From: Streptomyces ardesiacus
Lineage (GTDB): Bacteria; Actinomycetota; Actinomycetes; Streptomycetales; Streptomycetaceae
Length of the DNA stretch: 64,000 nt
NCBI RefSeq assembly: GCF_003112575.1
Contig: NZ_BEWC01000006.1
Span: forward strand, 248,001 to 312,000
Direction of reading: 5' to 3'
Part shown: in pieces, positions 1 to 8,392 of the stretch
How positions within the stretch are numbered: the stretch's first letter is position 1
Layout of the letters: each line of letters opens with the position of its first letter
The notes under the pieces: generated by a model
The model's input: the letters and a program-made list of their open reading frames with translations, nothing else
What the model was told of the DNA's origin: nothing
The model's database searches: none
Translations under genes and position numbers: made by a program

Positions 1-1583
1 CAGGCGCCCTTGGGGTCCTTCAGCTTCTTCAGGTCGTAGTCGTTGTACGCCCAGTGCGGGGACCACAGGGTGACGACGATCGGTTCCTTCTTGCTGTAGG
101 CCCGCTTCAGCTCGGCCAGCATCGCCGGCGTGGAGCTGTCGACGACCTTGTACTCCTTGTCGAGGCCGTACTCCTTGAGGATCTTGCTCTTGAGCAGGTT
201 CATCTCACCGGCGCTGGGCTCGATGCCGGTGATCTTGCCGCCGAAGAGGTCGGCCTTGCCCTTGAGGTCCTCGAGGGAGTTGACGTCCTTCATGTACGAC
301 GGGACGGTCAGCTCCAGCGACGTCTCGTCGTACCAGGAGCCGAGGTCCTCGAGCTGCTTGCCGTACTTCTTCCAGTACTGCTCGTGGGTCGTGGGCAGCC
401 ACGAGTCGGTCTGGAAGTCGATGTTGCCCTGGGCGAGCGCGGTGTAGAGCGGGCCGGCCTCGAACTGCTTGGCCTCGACCTCGAAGCCGCGCTGTTCCAG
501 GACCTCCTTCCACAGGAACGTGGAGGCGACGCCCTCGTCCCAGGGGATGTAGCCGATGGAGACCTTCTTGCCGTTGCCGACGTTCGTGCCGCCGCCCGCG
601 GTGTCGGCGTCGTCGGAGCCGCCGCCGAACATGCCCATGCCCCCGGCCACGAGGGCGAGGATCACGATGCCGATGACGGCGACCTGCGGCTGGGGACGGT
701 AGGACCAGATCTTCAGGCCCTTGGCGGCGCGTGCCTTGGCGGCGGCGCGGCGGCCCAGCGGGGAGACGTGCGTGCCCAGCGCGCTGGTCATGCGGTCCAG
801 GTAGATCGCCAGGATCACGATGGCGACGCCGGCTTCGGCGCCGAGGCCGACGTTGAGCTGGCCGATGGACTCCATGACGTCGCCGCCGAGGCCGCCGGTG
901 CCGACCATGCCGGCGATCGCCGCCATGGACAGGCCGAGCATGATGACCTGGTTGACGCCCGCCATCACCGTGGGCAGCGCCAGCGGGAGCTGGACGCGCA
1001 GCAGGGTGTTGCGCGGGGTGGTGCCGAACGCCTCCGCGGCCTCGACCAGTTCCTTGTCGACCTGGCGGATGCCCAGCTCGGTCATGCGGACGCCGGGGGC
1101 GAGCGCGAAGATCAGCGTGGCCACGATGCCCGGGGCGGAACCGGTCCCGAAGAACAGGATCGCGGGGATCAGGTAGATCATCGCGGGCAGCGTCTGCATG
1201 AAGTCCAGGACCGGCCGCACGAAGGCGCTCACCCGGTCCGAGCGTGCCGCCCAGATGCCCACCGGCACCGAGACGACCAGCGCGATGATCGTGGCGACCA
1301 GCAGGAGCGCCAGGGTGACCATCGCGTTCTCCCACAGACCGAGGGAGTCGATGAAGGCGAACCCGACGAAGGAGAGGACACCGGCGAAGGTGCCGCGCAG
1401 CCAGAAGGCCAGCACGGCGAAGATGCCGGCGAGCAGCAGCGGCTCGGGCGCCTGGAGGAGGGCGTTGATGCCGTCGTAGGCGCCGGTGAAGATGCTCTTG
1501 AAGAAGGTGAAGAGCCAGGAGACGTTGTCGAGCAGCCAGTCGACGGTGCTGTTGACCCAGTCACCGAGGGGAATCCTAGGCAC
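1..1583 (-). CDS. Glycine betaine/osmoprotectant ABC transporter, permease fused to substrate-binding domain (partial)
   Basis: Imports quaternary-amine osmoprotectants. The first roughly 300 residues are a hydrophobic binding-protein-dependent permease containing the EAA loop (EAAEAFGTTPRN) that docks on the ATPase. A further membrane segment (VAVIGIVILALVAGG, about residue 297) follows, and from about residue 338 an OpuAC-type binding domain (KKVSIGYIPWDEG) runs off the window edge. The binding domain is therefore tethered to the membrane rather than being a separate lipoprotein. The GTG start overlaps the stop of the ATPase gene by 8 bases, which indicates translational coupling. The 3' end lies outside the window, so total length and any second binding domain cannot be judged. 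The substrate (betaine versus choline or proline) is inferred from the family. Confidence 0.9.
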   Translation of the reverse strand, partial: MPRIPLGDWVNSTVDWLLDNVSWLFTFFKSIFTGAYDGINALLQAPEPLLLAGIFAVLAFWLRGTFAGVLSFVGFAFIDSLGLWENAMVTLALLLVATIIALVVSVPVGIWAARSDRVSAFVRPVLDFMQTLPAMIYLIPAILFFGTGSAPGIVATLIFALAPGVRMTELGIRQVDKELVEAAEAFGTTPRNTLLRVQLPLALPTVMAGVNQVIMLGLSMAAIAGMVGTGGLGGDVMESIGQLNVGLGAEAGVAIVILAIYLDRMTSALGTHVSPLGRRAAAKARAAKGLKIWSYRPQPQVAVIGIVILALVAGGMGMFGGGSDDADTAGGGTNVGNGKKVSIGYIPWDEGVASTFLWKEVLEQRGFEVEAKQFEAGPLYTALAQGNIDFQTDSWLPTTHEQYWKKYGKQLEDLGSWYDETSLELTVPSYMKDVNSLEDLKGKADLFGGKITGIEPSAGEMNLLKSKILKEYGLDKEYKVVDSSTPAMLAELKRAYSKKEPIVVTLWSPHWAYNDYDLKKLKDPKGA

Positions 1584-2703
1584 GGCTGATCACCTTCTTG
1601 CCGCCCTTGTCCCGGCGGGACTGGCAGACGCCGGGAACGACGTCCTCATCGCCGAGGAAGCCGATGAGGCGCTGGGCCGGGACGACGCCGACGAGCCGGT
1701 CGCCGTCGACCACGGCCACCGCGTGGGGTACGCGGGCGCTGATCGCGCACAGCTCCGAGAACGGCGTGCCGGGCGCGGCGGTCTCGCAGTCGCAGTCGGC
1801 CTCGTCGCCGTTCAGCTCGGTCTCCATGACCGCGGCGGCGGTCAGGACGCGGGAGCGGTCGACGTCCTTGGTGAAGGAGGCGACGTAGTCGTTGGCGGGG
1901 CGTATGAGGATGTCCTGCGCGGTGCCTATCTGCACGATCCGGCCGTCCCGCATGACGGCGATGCGGTCGCCCAGGCGCATGGCCTCGTTGAGGTCGTGGG
2001 TGATGAAGACGATGGTCTTCTTCAGGGTCTTCTGCAGGTCGAGGAGCTGGTCCTGCATGTCCCGGCGGATCAGCGGGTCGAGGGCGCTGAAGGACTCGTC
2101 CATCAGCAGCAGGTCGGCGTCGGTGGCGAGCGCGCGGGCCAGGCCGACCCGCTGCTGCATGCCGCCGGACAGCTCGTCGGGCCAGGACTTCTCCCAGCCG
2201 GCCAGGCCGCACAGGGCGAGCGCCTCGTCGGCGCGGCGTTCGCGCTCGGCGCGGGGCACGCCCTGCACCTCCAGACCGTAGGCAGCGTTGTCACGGACGC
2301 TGCGGTGCGGGAAGAGCGCGAAGTGCTGGAAGACCATGCTGATCTTCTTGGAACGGACCTCGCGCAGCTCGCGGTCGCTGAGCTCGGTGAGGTCCTGGCC
2401 CCCGAAGCGGACGTGCCCGGCGGTCGGCTCCGACAGACCGTTGAGCATGCGCAGCAGCGTGGACTTGCCGGATCCCGACAGGCCCATGACCACGAAGATC
2501 TCGCCGGGCTCGACGGTGAAGGACGCGTCGATGACGGCGGCGGTAGTGCCGCCGGCGCGCAGCTCCTCCCGGACGTCACCCTGGTCGTCCCGGACGTCTC
2601 CCCCGTCCTCGTGGACATCGCCCTGGCGCAGTCGTTCGACTGCCTGGTCCGGTTTCCTGCCGAAGACCTTGTACAGGTGCTCGGCCTCTAGTCTGGCTGA
2701 CAC
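1576..2703 (-). CDS. Glycine betaine/osmoprotectant ABC transporter ATP-binding protein (ProV/OpuAA type)
   Basis: ATPase of the osmoprotectant importer, 375 residues. Walker A is GLSGSGKST at residues 74-82, the ABC signature is LSGGMQQRVGLARAL, and a C-terminal CBS-like region (SARVPHAVAVVDGDRLVGVV) matches the regulatory tail of ProV-type proteins. The GTG start (VSARLEAEHLYKVFG) follows an AGAGG ribosome site, and further upstream open sequence is not protein-like. The segment at residues 27-50, equivalent to the ProV helical linker, is expanded by GDV-containing acidic repeats. The first gene of a two-gene operon with the permease, and transcribed divergently from the exonuclease gene. 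Osmotic regulation is expected for the family but is not demonstrated here. Confidence 0.93.
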   Translation of the reverse strand: MSARLEAEHLYKVFGRKPDQAVERLRQGDVHEDGGDVRDDQGDVREELRAGGTTAAVIDASFTVEPGEIFVVMGLSGSGKSTLLRMLNGLSEPTAGHVRFGGQDLTELSDRELREVRSKKISMVFQHFALFPHRSVRDNAAYGLEVQGVPRAERERRADEALALCGLAGWEKSWPDELSGGMQQRVGLARALATDADLLLMDESFSALDPLIRRDMQDQLLDLQKTLKKTIVFITHDLNEAMRLGDRIAVMRDGRIVQIGTAQDILIRPANDYVASFTKDVDRSRVLTAAAVMETELNGDEADCDCETAAPGTPFSELCAISARVPHAVAVVDGDRLVGVVPAQRLIGFLGDEDVVPGVCQSRRDKGGKKVISRA

Positions 2704-2752
2704 GCTTACCTCTTGAATCGGGGGCAGGGACAGGGCGCGAAACCTCCCAACA

Positions 2753-2816
2753 GTTGAATGCATCAACCAGCTTCGGCCCGGCTGCGCGCCTGCCCCGATG
2801 TTTATGCGCCAAACAT
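2753..2816. promoter_or_regulatory. Two short palindromes in the divergent osmoprotectant/exonuclease promoter region
   Basis: The spacer between the divergent ATPase and exonuclease genes holds GTTGA-N5-TCAAC (2753-2767) and ATGTTT-N7-AAACAT (2798-2816). It is AT-richer than its surroundings. Either could be an operator for the transporter operon or the exonuclease. No regulator can be named from sequence. Confidence 0.4.
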
Positions 2817-2881
2817 TTAAGTGAGCCAGTTCACACGTCCTCCCTCCTTCACCCACATGACCTGCGGCATGATTGCGAGGC

Positions 2882-3802
2882 GTGACCGGACGACTGATGC
2901 TTCTCGACACCGCCTCCCTCTACTTCCGCGCCTACTTCGGCGTGCCGGACTCGGTGAGGGCGCCCGACGGCACGCCGGTGAACGCCGTGCGCGGGCTGCT
3001 GGACTTCATCGACCGCCTGGTGAAGGACCACCGCCCCGACCACCTGGTGGCCTGCATGGACGCCGACTGGCGCCCGCACTGGCGAGTGGAGCTGATCCCC
3101 TCCTACAAGGCGCACCGGGTCGCCGAGGAGCGTCCGGCGGGCCCCGACGAGGAGGAGGTGCCCGACACGCTGTCCCCGCAGGTGCCGGTCATCGAGGCGG
3201 TCCTCGACGCGCTCGGCATCGCCCGCGTCGGCGTGGCCGGGTACGAGGCGGACGACGTCATCGGCACGTACACCGCGCGGGCCGCGGGCCCGGTCGACAT
3301 CGTCACCGGCGACCGGGACCTCTACCAGCTCGTCGACGACGCCCGCGGCGTGCGCGTGCTGTACCCGGTCAAGGGGGTCGGCACGCTCAACCTCGTCGAC
3401 GAGGCCGCGCTGCGCGAGAAGTACGGCGTCGACGGCCGCGGCTACGCCGACCTGGCACTGCTGCGGGGCGACCCGAGCGACGGCCTGCCCGGCGTGCCCG
3501 GCATCGGCGAGAAGACGGCGGCCAAGCTGCTCGCCGAGTTCGGCGACCTGGCCGGGATCCGCGCCGCGGCCGACGATCCCGGGGCGAAGCTCACGCCCAC
3601 GCAGCGCAAGCGGCTCACCGAGGCGGCGCCCTATCTCGACGTCGCCCCGAAGGTCGTACGGGTGGCGGACGACGTCCCGCTGCCGGACACCGGCACGGCG
3701 CTGCCGCACGGCCCGCGCGACGCCGGGGCGCTGGACGCGCTGGCCGCACGGTGGGGGCTCGGCGGGTCCCTGCAGCGGCTGCTGGCCACGCTCGGTGCCT
3801 GA
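2882..3802 (+). CDS. 5'-3' exonuclease (DNA polymerase I N-terminal domain type)
   Basis: Stand-alone flap/5' nuclease of about 306 residues, without a polymerase domain. Acidic metal-binding motifs are visible in order: LLDTASLYFRAYFG at the N-terminus, ACMDADWRPHWR, YEADDVIGTY, and VTGDRDLYQLVDD. A helix-3-turn-helix DNA-binding segment (GVPGIGEKTAAKLLAEFG) follows. GTG at 2882 is preferred; ATG at 2897 (MLLDTASLYF) is a possible shorter start and TTG at 2873 a longer one. Proteins of this type process Okazaki fragments or repair intermediates. An equivalent gene lies near helY/tat in mycobacteria. Confidence 0.92.
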   Translation: MTGRLMLLDTASLYFRAYFGVPDSVRAPDGTPVNAVRGLLDFIDRLVKDHRPDHLVACMDADWRPHWRVELIPSYKAHRVAEERPAGPDEEEVPDTLSPQVPVIEAVLDALGIARVGVAGYEADDVIGTYTARAAGPVDIVTGDRDLYQLVDDARGVRVLYPVKGVGTLNLVDEAALREKYGVDGRGYADLALLRGDPSDGLPGVPGIGEKTAAKLLAEFGDLAGIRAAADDPGAKLTPTQRKRLTEAAPYLDVAPKVVRVADDVPLPDTGTALPHGPRDAGALDALAARWGLGGSLQRLLATLGA

Positions 3803-3845
3803 TGCGCGCCCGGTGGGCACCCGTGCCCCGAGCGGCGGGCAGATG

Positions 3846-3864
3846 CTAGCTTAGGCATACCTAA
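3846..3864 (+). promoter_or_regulatory. Iron box (DmdR/IdeR operator) upstream of siderophore-interacting protein
   Basis: The core TTAGGCATACCTAA is a near-palindrome and the extended site matches 15 of 18 positions of the actinobacterial DtxR-family consensus (TAGGTTAGGCTAACCTAA). It lies 34 bases before the reductase start codon, where Fe(II)-loaded DmdR1 or IdeR would block transcription. Iron repression of the gene is inferred. Confidence 0.8.
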
Positions 3865-3897
3865 CTCAGGGAAGCAGCAGGGAACAGGGAGGCCGTC

Positions 3898-4740
3898 ATG
3901 GCAGACCGTCCGGCACGCAGGCCGCGCAGGCCGCACACGGCGCAGGTCGTCCGTACCGAGCGGCTGACCCCGCACATGCAGCGCGTGGTGCTCGGCGGCG
4001 AGGGACTGGCCGCCTTCTCCGCGGACACCTGCACGGACCACTACGTGAAGCTGCTCTTCCCCGCCGGGGGCGCGACCTACCCGGAGCCCTTCGACATGGA
4101 GCGGATCCGCGAGGACTTCCCGCGCGAGCAGTGGCCGGTGACCCGGACGTACACCGTGCGCCACTGGGACGCCGAGCACCGCGAGATGACGCTGGACTTC
4201 GTCATCCACGGCGACGAGGGCCTCGCCGGGCCCTGGGCCACGCGGGTGCGGCCGGGCGAGAAGATCCACTTCATGGGCCCGGGCGGCGCCTACGCCCCGG
4301 ACCCGGCCGCCGACTGGCATCTGTTCGCCGGTGACGAGAGCGCGCTGCCCGCGATCGCCCGCTCCCTGGAGGCGCTGCCGGACGGGGCCCGCGCGTTCGC
4401 CTTCGTCGAGGTCGAGGGCCCCGAGGAGGAGCAGAAGATCGACTCCGACGTGGAGGTCGTCTGGCTGCACCGCGCGGGCCGTCCGGCCGGGCAGGCCCTG
4501 GTCGAGGCCGTGCGCGCGCTGGACTTCCCCGGGGGCAGACTGCACGCCTTCGTCCACGGCGAGGCCGCCTGCGTGAAGGAACTGCGCCGGTATCTGCGGG
4601 TGGAGCGCGAGATCCCCCGCGAGGACCTGTCCATCTCCGGCTACTGGCGCCTCGGCCACAACGAGGACGGCTGGCAGGCGTCCAAGCGCGAGTGGAACGC
4701 CCGCATCGAGGCGGAACAGGAAAGCCCGACGGCGGCGTAA
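3898..4740 (+). CDS. Siderophore-interacting protein (FAD-dependent ferric-siderophore reductase)
   Basis: Cytoplasmic flavoprotein of 280 residues in the ViuB/SIP family, which releases iron from imported ferric-siderophores by reduction. The FAD-binding barrel carries the family motif RTYTVRHWD, followed by the GDEGLAGPWA segment and the FAGDESALPAI nucleotide-binding region. The C-terminal SGYWRLGHNEDGW is typical of the family. The ATG follows a purine-rich AGGGAGG. It stands alone with its own iron box and no siderophore biosynthesis or transport gene nearby, so it probably serves siderophore uptake systems encoded elsewhere. Confidence 0.92.
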   Translation: MADRPARRPRRPHTAQVVRTERLTPHMQRVVLGGEGLAAFSADTCTDHYVKLLFPAGGATYPEPFDMERIREDFPREQWPVTRTYTVRHWDAEHREMTLDFVIHGDEGLAGPWATRVRPGEKIHFMGPGGAYAPDPAADWHLFAGDESALPAIARSLEALPDGARAFAFVEVEGPEEEQKIDSDVEVVWLHRAGRPAGQALVEAVRALDFPGGRLHAFVHGEAACVKELRRYLRVEREIPREDLSISGYWRLGHNEDGWQASKREWNARIEAEQESPTAA

Positions 4741-5173
4741 CCCGCTCCCGCGCCGCGCCGCCGCCCGCCACACCGACCCGGCGCGCGGCGCACCCGGCCC
4801 CACGAGGGCCCCCTCACGCAGCTTCACGCCCGAGGCCCCCGACCGGCGCGCGTCCGGACACCCGGCATCCCGGGCACTGCGCCCCGGATCCGCGCCCTCG
4901 TCCCCTCCCCGGCCCGGCCCGGCGGCCACGCCCCGGAACCCCGCCGACGGGCCCTCGCGTGCCCCCTCCGACACCCGGCCGGCCGCCGCGAACCCGCCCC
5001 GCCCGCGGCACACACCCCAGCGCCCCGACGCAGACCCCCCACCCGAAGCAGCACGCCACGCAGGGGCGGCCCCGGCCGATCCCCCGACCCAGACCTCGTC
5101 CCGGAGGCCCGTCGTGGCCCTGCGTCCCGGCACTCCCCCTCGGTGAGCCCTCGCACCCGCGGAGCGCGGACCC
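4741..5173. other. 433-base C-rich spacer without a recognisable gene
   Basis: Between the siderophore reductase and the convergent acetyltransferase. The plus strand is markedly C-rich and G-poor. Open frames across it give only Pro/Arg/Gly low-complexity translations with no recognisable domain. I see no strong symmetric hairpin. It may be decayed coding sequence or a long 3' region. Confidence 0.5.
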
Positions 5174-5764
5174 TCAGTCGCCCCGTACGCGCGCGTGCAG
5201 GTGCATGTCGTGCCAGCCGTCGGGGTGGAGGAGGGCGCGGCGCTTGGTGCCCTCCAGGGCGAAGCCGGCCTTGTGGGCCACGCGGCACGAGGCCTCGTTG
5301 GCCACCGCGTGGGAGAGTTCCAGGCGCTGGAAGCCGGTCTCGTCCAGGGCCCAGCGGGCGAGGGTGCGTGTGGCCCGCGCGGCGACGCCCCGGCCGCGGG
5401 CGTCCGCCGTCGTCCAGTAGGCGACCTCCGCCACCCCGTCGCCGAGCAGAACCTGCCGCAGGGCGACCCGGCCCAGCAGCCGGTCGTCGGCCGCGTCGGC
5501 CACGGCCCACTGGGCGTCGCGCTCCCGCTCCCACGCCTGCTGCCACTCGGTGATCCAGCCCCGTACCTCCTCCTCGGAGTCGGCGGCGCGGATGTGCCAC
5601 TGGTGCATCACCGGGTCCTGGAAGGCCGCGTGCACGGAGGGCGCGTCCTCGGTGCGCCACGGGCGCAGCAGCAGCCCGTCGCCGGTGGGGAGGGTGGGCT
5701 GCGGGGTGCGGGAGAGGGTGCCGGCGGGAAGGACCGGGCGGGTCAGGTAGGGCATGGGCGGCAT
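5174..5764 (-). CDS. GNAT family N-acetyltransferase (RimJ/RimL type)
   Basis: Acetyl-CoA-dependent N-acetyltransferase of 196 residues. The RimL-like fold is shown by the N-terminal LRPWRTEDAPSVHAAF, the acetyl-CoA pyrophosphate loop ARGRGVAARA, and the NEASCRVAHKAGFALEGTKR segment that is diagnostic of ribosomal-protein-type GNATs. An in-frame ATG at 5755 (MPYLTRP) sits better behind the GGCAGG ribosome site and may be the true start. It is divergent from the pseudouridine synthase gene. The substrate is unknown. Confidence 0.88.
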   Translation of the reverse strand: MPPMPYLTRPVLPAGTLSRTPQPTLPTGDGLLLRPWRTEDAPSVHAAFQDPVMHQWHIRAADSEEEVRGWITEWQQAWERERDAQWAVADAADDRLLGRVALRQVLLGDGVAEVAYWTTADARGRGVAARATRTLARWALDETGFQRLELSHAVANEASCRVAHKAGFALEGTKRRALLHPDGWHDMHLHARVRGD

Positions 5765-5862
5765 CCTGCCAACGGGGGGAGCCCGCGGCCCAGCGGTTTT
5801 CCCGGGTCGCGCCGCCGCCTCGGCCCGCCGCCGCGGGTCGCCGCCTCGTACGCTGGCAGGTG

Positions 5863-6837
5863 ATGAGACGCCGTACCCCTCCCCCGCCCTCGCCCCTGCC
5901 GCAGCGCGACGGCATCGACGCGGTGCGCGTGCGGCTGCCCGCGGACGGGCCGTGGTCCACGGTGCGGGAGCACCTGGTGGAGCGGCTGTCGGGCGCGGGC
6001 GCCGGCGTGGTGGACGGCATGTTCGACGCCGGGGCGTTCGTCGGGGCGGACGGGAGCACCGTGGCGCGCGACGCGCCGTACGAGCCGGGCCTGTTCGTGT
6101 GGTTCCACCGCGAGCTGCCCGCCGAGGTGCCCGTGCCCTTCCCGTTGGAGATCGTGTACCGCGACGAGCACATCGTGGTCGTGGACAAGCCGCACTTCCT
6201 GGCCACCACCCCGCGCGGCGGCCACGTCACCCAGACCGCGCTGGCACGGCTGCGCCGGGAGCTGGGCGTGCCGGCGCTCGGTGCCGCCCACCGCCTGGAC
6301 CGCCTCACCGCGGGCCTGGTGCTGTTCACCGTGCGCCCGGAGGAACGCGGCGCCTACCAGGGGCTGTTCGCCGACCGGCGGGTCGACAAGGAGTACGAGG
6401 CCGTCGCCCCGTACGATCCCGCGCTCGCCCTCCCCCGGACGGTCCGCAGCCGGATCCTGAAGGAGCGCGGAGTCCTCGCCGCCCGCGAGGTGGACGGCGA
6501 GCCGAACGCCGTGACCCGCGTCGAACTGCTCGGCCACCGGCCCGACCGCGGCCTCGGGCGGTACCGGCTGGTGCCCGGCACCGGCCAGACCCATCAGCTG
6601 CGCGTGCACATGAGCGCGCTCGGCGTGCCGATCCTCGGCGACCCCCTCTACCCCGGGGTGGCCGCCCCCGTGCCGGCCGGTGACTTCCGGCGCCCGCTGC
6701 AACTGCTCGCGCGCAAGCTGGCGTTCACCGATCCGGTCACGGGGCGCGCGCACCGCTTCCGCAGCGGCCGGTCCCTCGGCGCCTGGACGGCGTACGAGGA
6801 CTGGGCGGCGTACGGGGACCGCGACGGCTGTCAGTAG
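5863..6837 (+). CDS. RluA-family RNA pseudouridine synthase
   Basis: Isomerises uridine to pseudouridine in rRNA or tRNA; 324 residues. The catalytic motif is AAHRLDRLTAGLVLF, where the Asp of HRLD attacks the uracil. The later GTGQTHQLRVHMSALGVPI and LGDPLYP motifs are RluA-specific. No S4 domain is present; the N-terminus is instead an unrelated proline-rich segment. ATG at 5863 is taken, with an overlapping GTG at 5860 as the alternative. The 3' end overlaps the convergent P450 gene by 7 bases (TCAGTAG serves both stops). The target nucleotide cannot be read from sequence. Confidence 0.9.
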   Translation: MRRRTPPPPSPLPQRDGIDAVRVRLPADGPWSTVREHLVERLSGAGAGVVDGMFDAGAFVGADGSTVARDAPYEPGLFVWFHRELPAEVPVPFPLEIVYRDEHIVVVDKPHFLATTPRGGHVTQTALARLRRELGVPALGAAHRLDRLTAGLVLFTVRPEERGAYQGLFADRRVDKEYEAVAPYDPALALPRTVRSRILKERGVLAAREVDGEPNAVTRVELLGHRPDRGLGRYRLVPGTGQTHQLRVHMSALGVPILGDPLYPGVAAPVPAGDFRRPLQLLARKLAFTDPVTGRAHRFRSGRSLGAWTAYEDWAAYGDRDGCQ

Positions 6838-8327
6838 CCGCGCCACCAGCGCAGGAAGCGCTGCCACGCGCCCCGGGGCGGCTGCTGCCCCGCGGCCGGC
6901 CCCTGCTGGGGCTCGGCGGCCGTCACCGACACGGGCTGCGGCGGCTGGGACGGCAGCGGCGGCTGCGTGCGGGGTTCCGGCTTGGGCATGCCGACGTGCC
7001 AGGGGGCGCGCTGGGCCGGGGCGGGGGCGTGGCTCGGCTGCTCCCTGATGTCCTGCTGCGCCCTGGGTTCGAACCGCACCGGCAGTTCCACCAGGTGCCG
7101 CGACGCGATCGACGACCGCCACCGCAGCTCGTCCTCGTCGCAGTCGAGCCGTACGTCGGGCAGCCGCATCAGCAGCGCGTCGATTCCGGCGTCGGCGATG
7201 GCCCGCCCGATGTCCTGCCCGGGGCACTCGTGCGGGCCGCCGCCGAAGGCGAGGTGGGCTCGGTTGCCCATCATGTCCGCGCTCAGGTCGGGGCGGATGC
7301 GCGGGTCGACGTTGCCCGGCGCGATGCCGAACAGGAGGCCGTCGCCGGCGCGGATGCGCTGGCCGCCCAGTTCCGTCTCCTGTTTGGCGAAGTAGGCGAA
7401 GACGGTGCTGAACGGCGGCTCGTCCCACAGTGACTGCTCGACCGCCTGGGGCACCGTCATCTGCCCGCCGCTGAGCTGGGCGCGGAAGCCCGGGTCGGTG
7501 AGGACCACCCGCAGCACGTTGGCGATGAGGTTGACGGTCGCCTCGTAGGCGGCCAGCAGGACCACCCGCAGGTGTTCGCGGACCTCGTCGTCGGTGAGCC
7601 CGGCCGGGTGGGTGACGAGGTGGCCGGCGATGTCGTCGGCCGGTTCGGCCCGGCGGGCGGCGGCGAGCCGGCCCAGCGCCTCCATGACGTAGGCGTGGCT
7701 GGCGATCGCCGTGTCGGTGCCCTTGAGGGTGTCGCGGGCGGCCTCCACCAGCCGGTCGTTGTACTCCTCGGGCATGCCGAGCAGATGGCACATCACGCCC
7801 ATCGGCAGGTGCTCGGCGAACTGGCCGACCAGGTCGGCGCGGCCCTCCTCGCAGAACCGGTTGACGACGCGCTGGGTGTAGCGGTTGATGTGCCGGCGCA
7901 GTTCCCGGAAGTCGAGGTCGGACATGGCGCTGGTGACCGCCCCGCGCAGCCGCTTGTGCTCCTCGCCCTCGGCGTGGGAGCAGATGGGCTGCCAGGCGAT
8001 GTGGGGCATCAGCGGGTGGTCGGGCTTGACCATGCCCTCGTTGAGCGGGGTCCAGATCCGGCTGTCGCGGCAGAACTGGGAGGGGGTGCTCACCATGTGC
8101 AGGTTCTCGGCGTGCCCGAGGACCACCCACACGGGTACGTCGTCGTGGAGCAGTGCGGGCGCCACCGGCCCGTGCTGCTCGCGCAGTTGCTCGTACAGCG
8201 CTTCCAGGTCGGCCGCCTCGTGCAGCCGGCGCAGTCCGCCCGGCCCGAGGCCGTGTGCGGGGCAGGTGGGCGGTGGTCCGAGCATCGGGTCGCCCGTTCC
8301 GGTCGGGGAGTGGCTCTCAGGCGTCAC
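6831..8327 (-). CDS. Cytochrome P450 of the conservon, CYP157-like, without ExxR motif
   Basis: Haem protein of 498 residues, last gene of the conservon. The haem-ligand loop is AFGGGPHECPGQD, with the cysteine thiolate ligand. The I-helix segment is LLAAYEATVN. The K-helix, normally ExxR, reads VEQSLWDEPP, so both invariant residues are replaced. This is the documented hallmark of the CYP157 family, known from S. coelicolor conservons. A proline/glutamine-rich tail of about 90 residues ends in WQRFLRWWRGY. The GTG start follows GGAG; longer upstream open sequence is not P450-like. Substrate and redox partner are unknown, and the altered K-helix makes a role other than classical monooxygenation possible. 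Confidence 0.9.
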   Translation of the reverse strand: MTPESHSPTGTGDPMLGPPPTCPAHGLGPGGLRRLHEAADLEALYEQLREQHGPVAPALLHDDVPVWVVLGHAENLHMVSTPSQFCRDSRIWTPLNEGMVKPDHPLMPHIAWQPICSHAEGEEHKRLRGAVTSAMSDLDFRELRRHINRYTQRVVNRFCEEGRADLVGQFAEHLPMGVMCHLLGMPEEYNDRLVEAARDTLKGTDTAIASHAYVMEALGRLAAARRAEPADDIAGHLVTHPAGLTDDEVREHLRVVLLAAYEATVNLIANVLRVVLTDPGFRAQLSGGQMTVPQAVEQSLWDEPPFSTVFAYFAKQETELGGQRIRAGDGLLFGIAPGNVDPRIRPDLSADMMGNRAHLAFGGGPHECPGQDIGRAIADAGIDALLMRLPDVRLDCDEDELRWRSSIASRHLVELPVRFEPRAQQDIREQPSHAPAPAQRAPWHVGMPKPEPRTQPPLPSQPPQPVSVTAAEPQQGPAAGQQPPRGAWQRFLRWWRGY

Positions 8328-8392
8328 AGTCTCGCTCCGCGGCAAAAGGTGTGGGTCACGTGGGAAAGGGAGGGGGTGTCGGCGGGCGCGGG

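Noticed and set aside
54-1589. Long open frames antisense to the osmoprotectant permease and many other genes
   Set aside because: They translate to low-complexity Arg/Gly/Pro/Ala or His/Asp/Val-rich sequence, as expected of shadows in very GC-rich coding DNA.
4741-5173. A proline/arginine-rich protein in the C-rich spacer
   Set aside because: No ribosome site, no domain, and composition explained by base skew.
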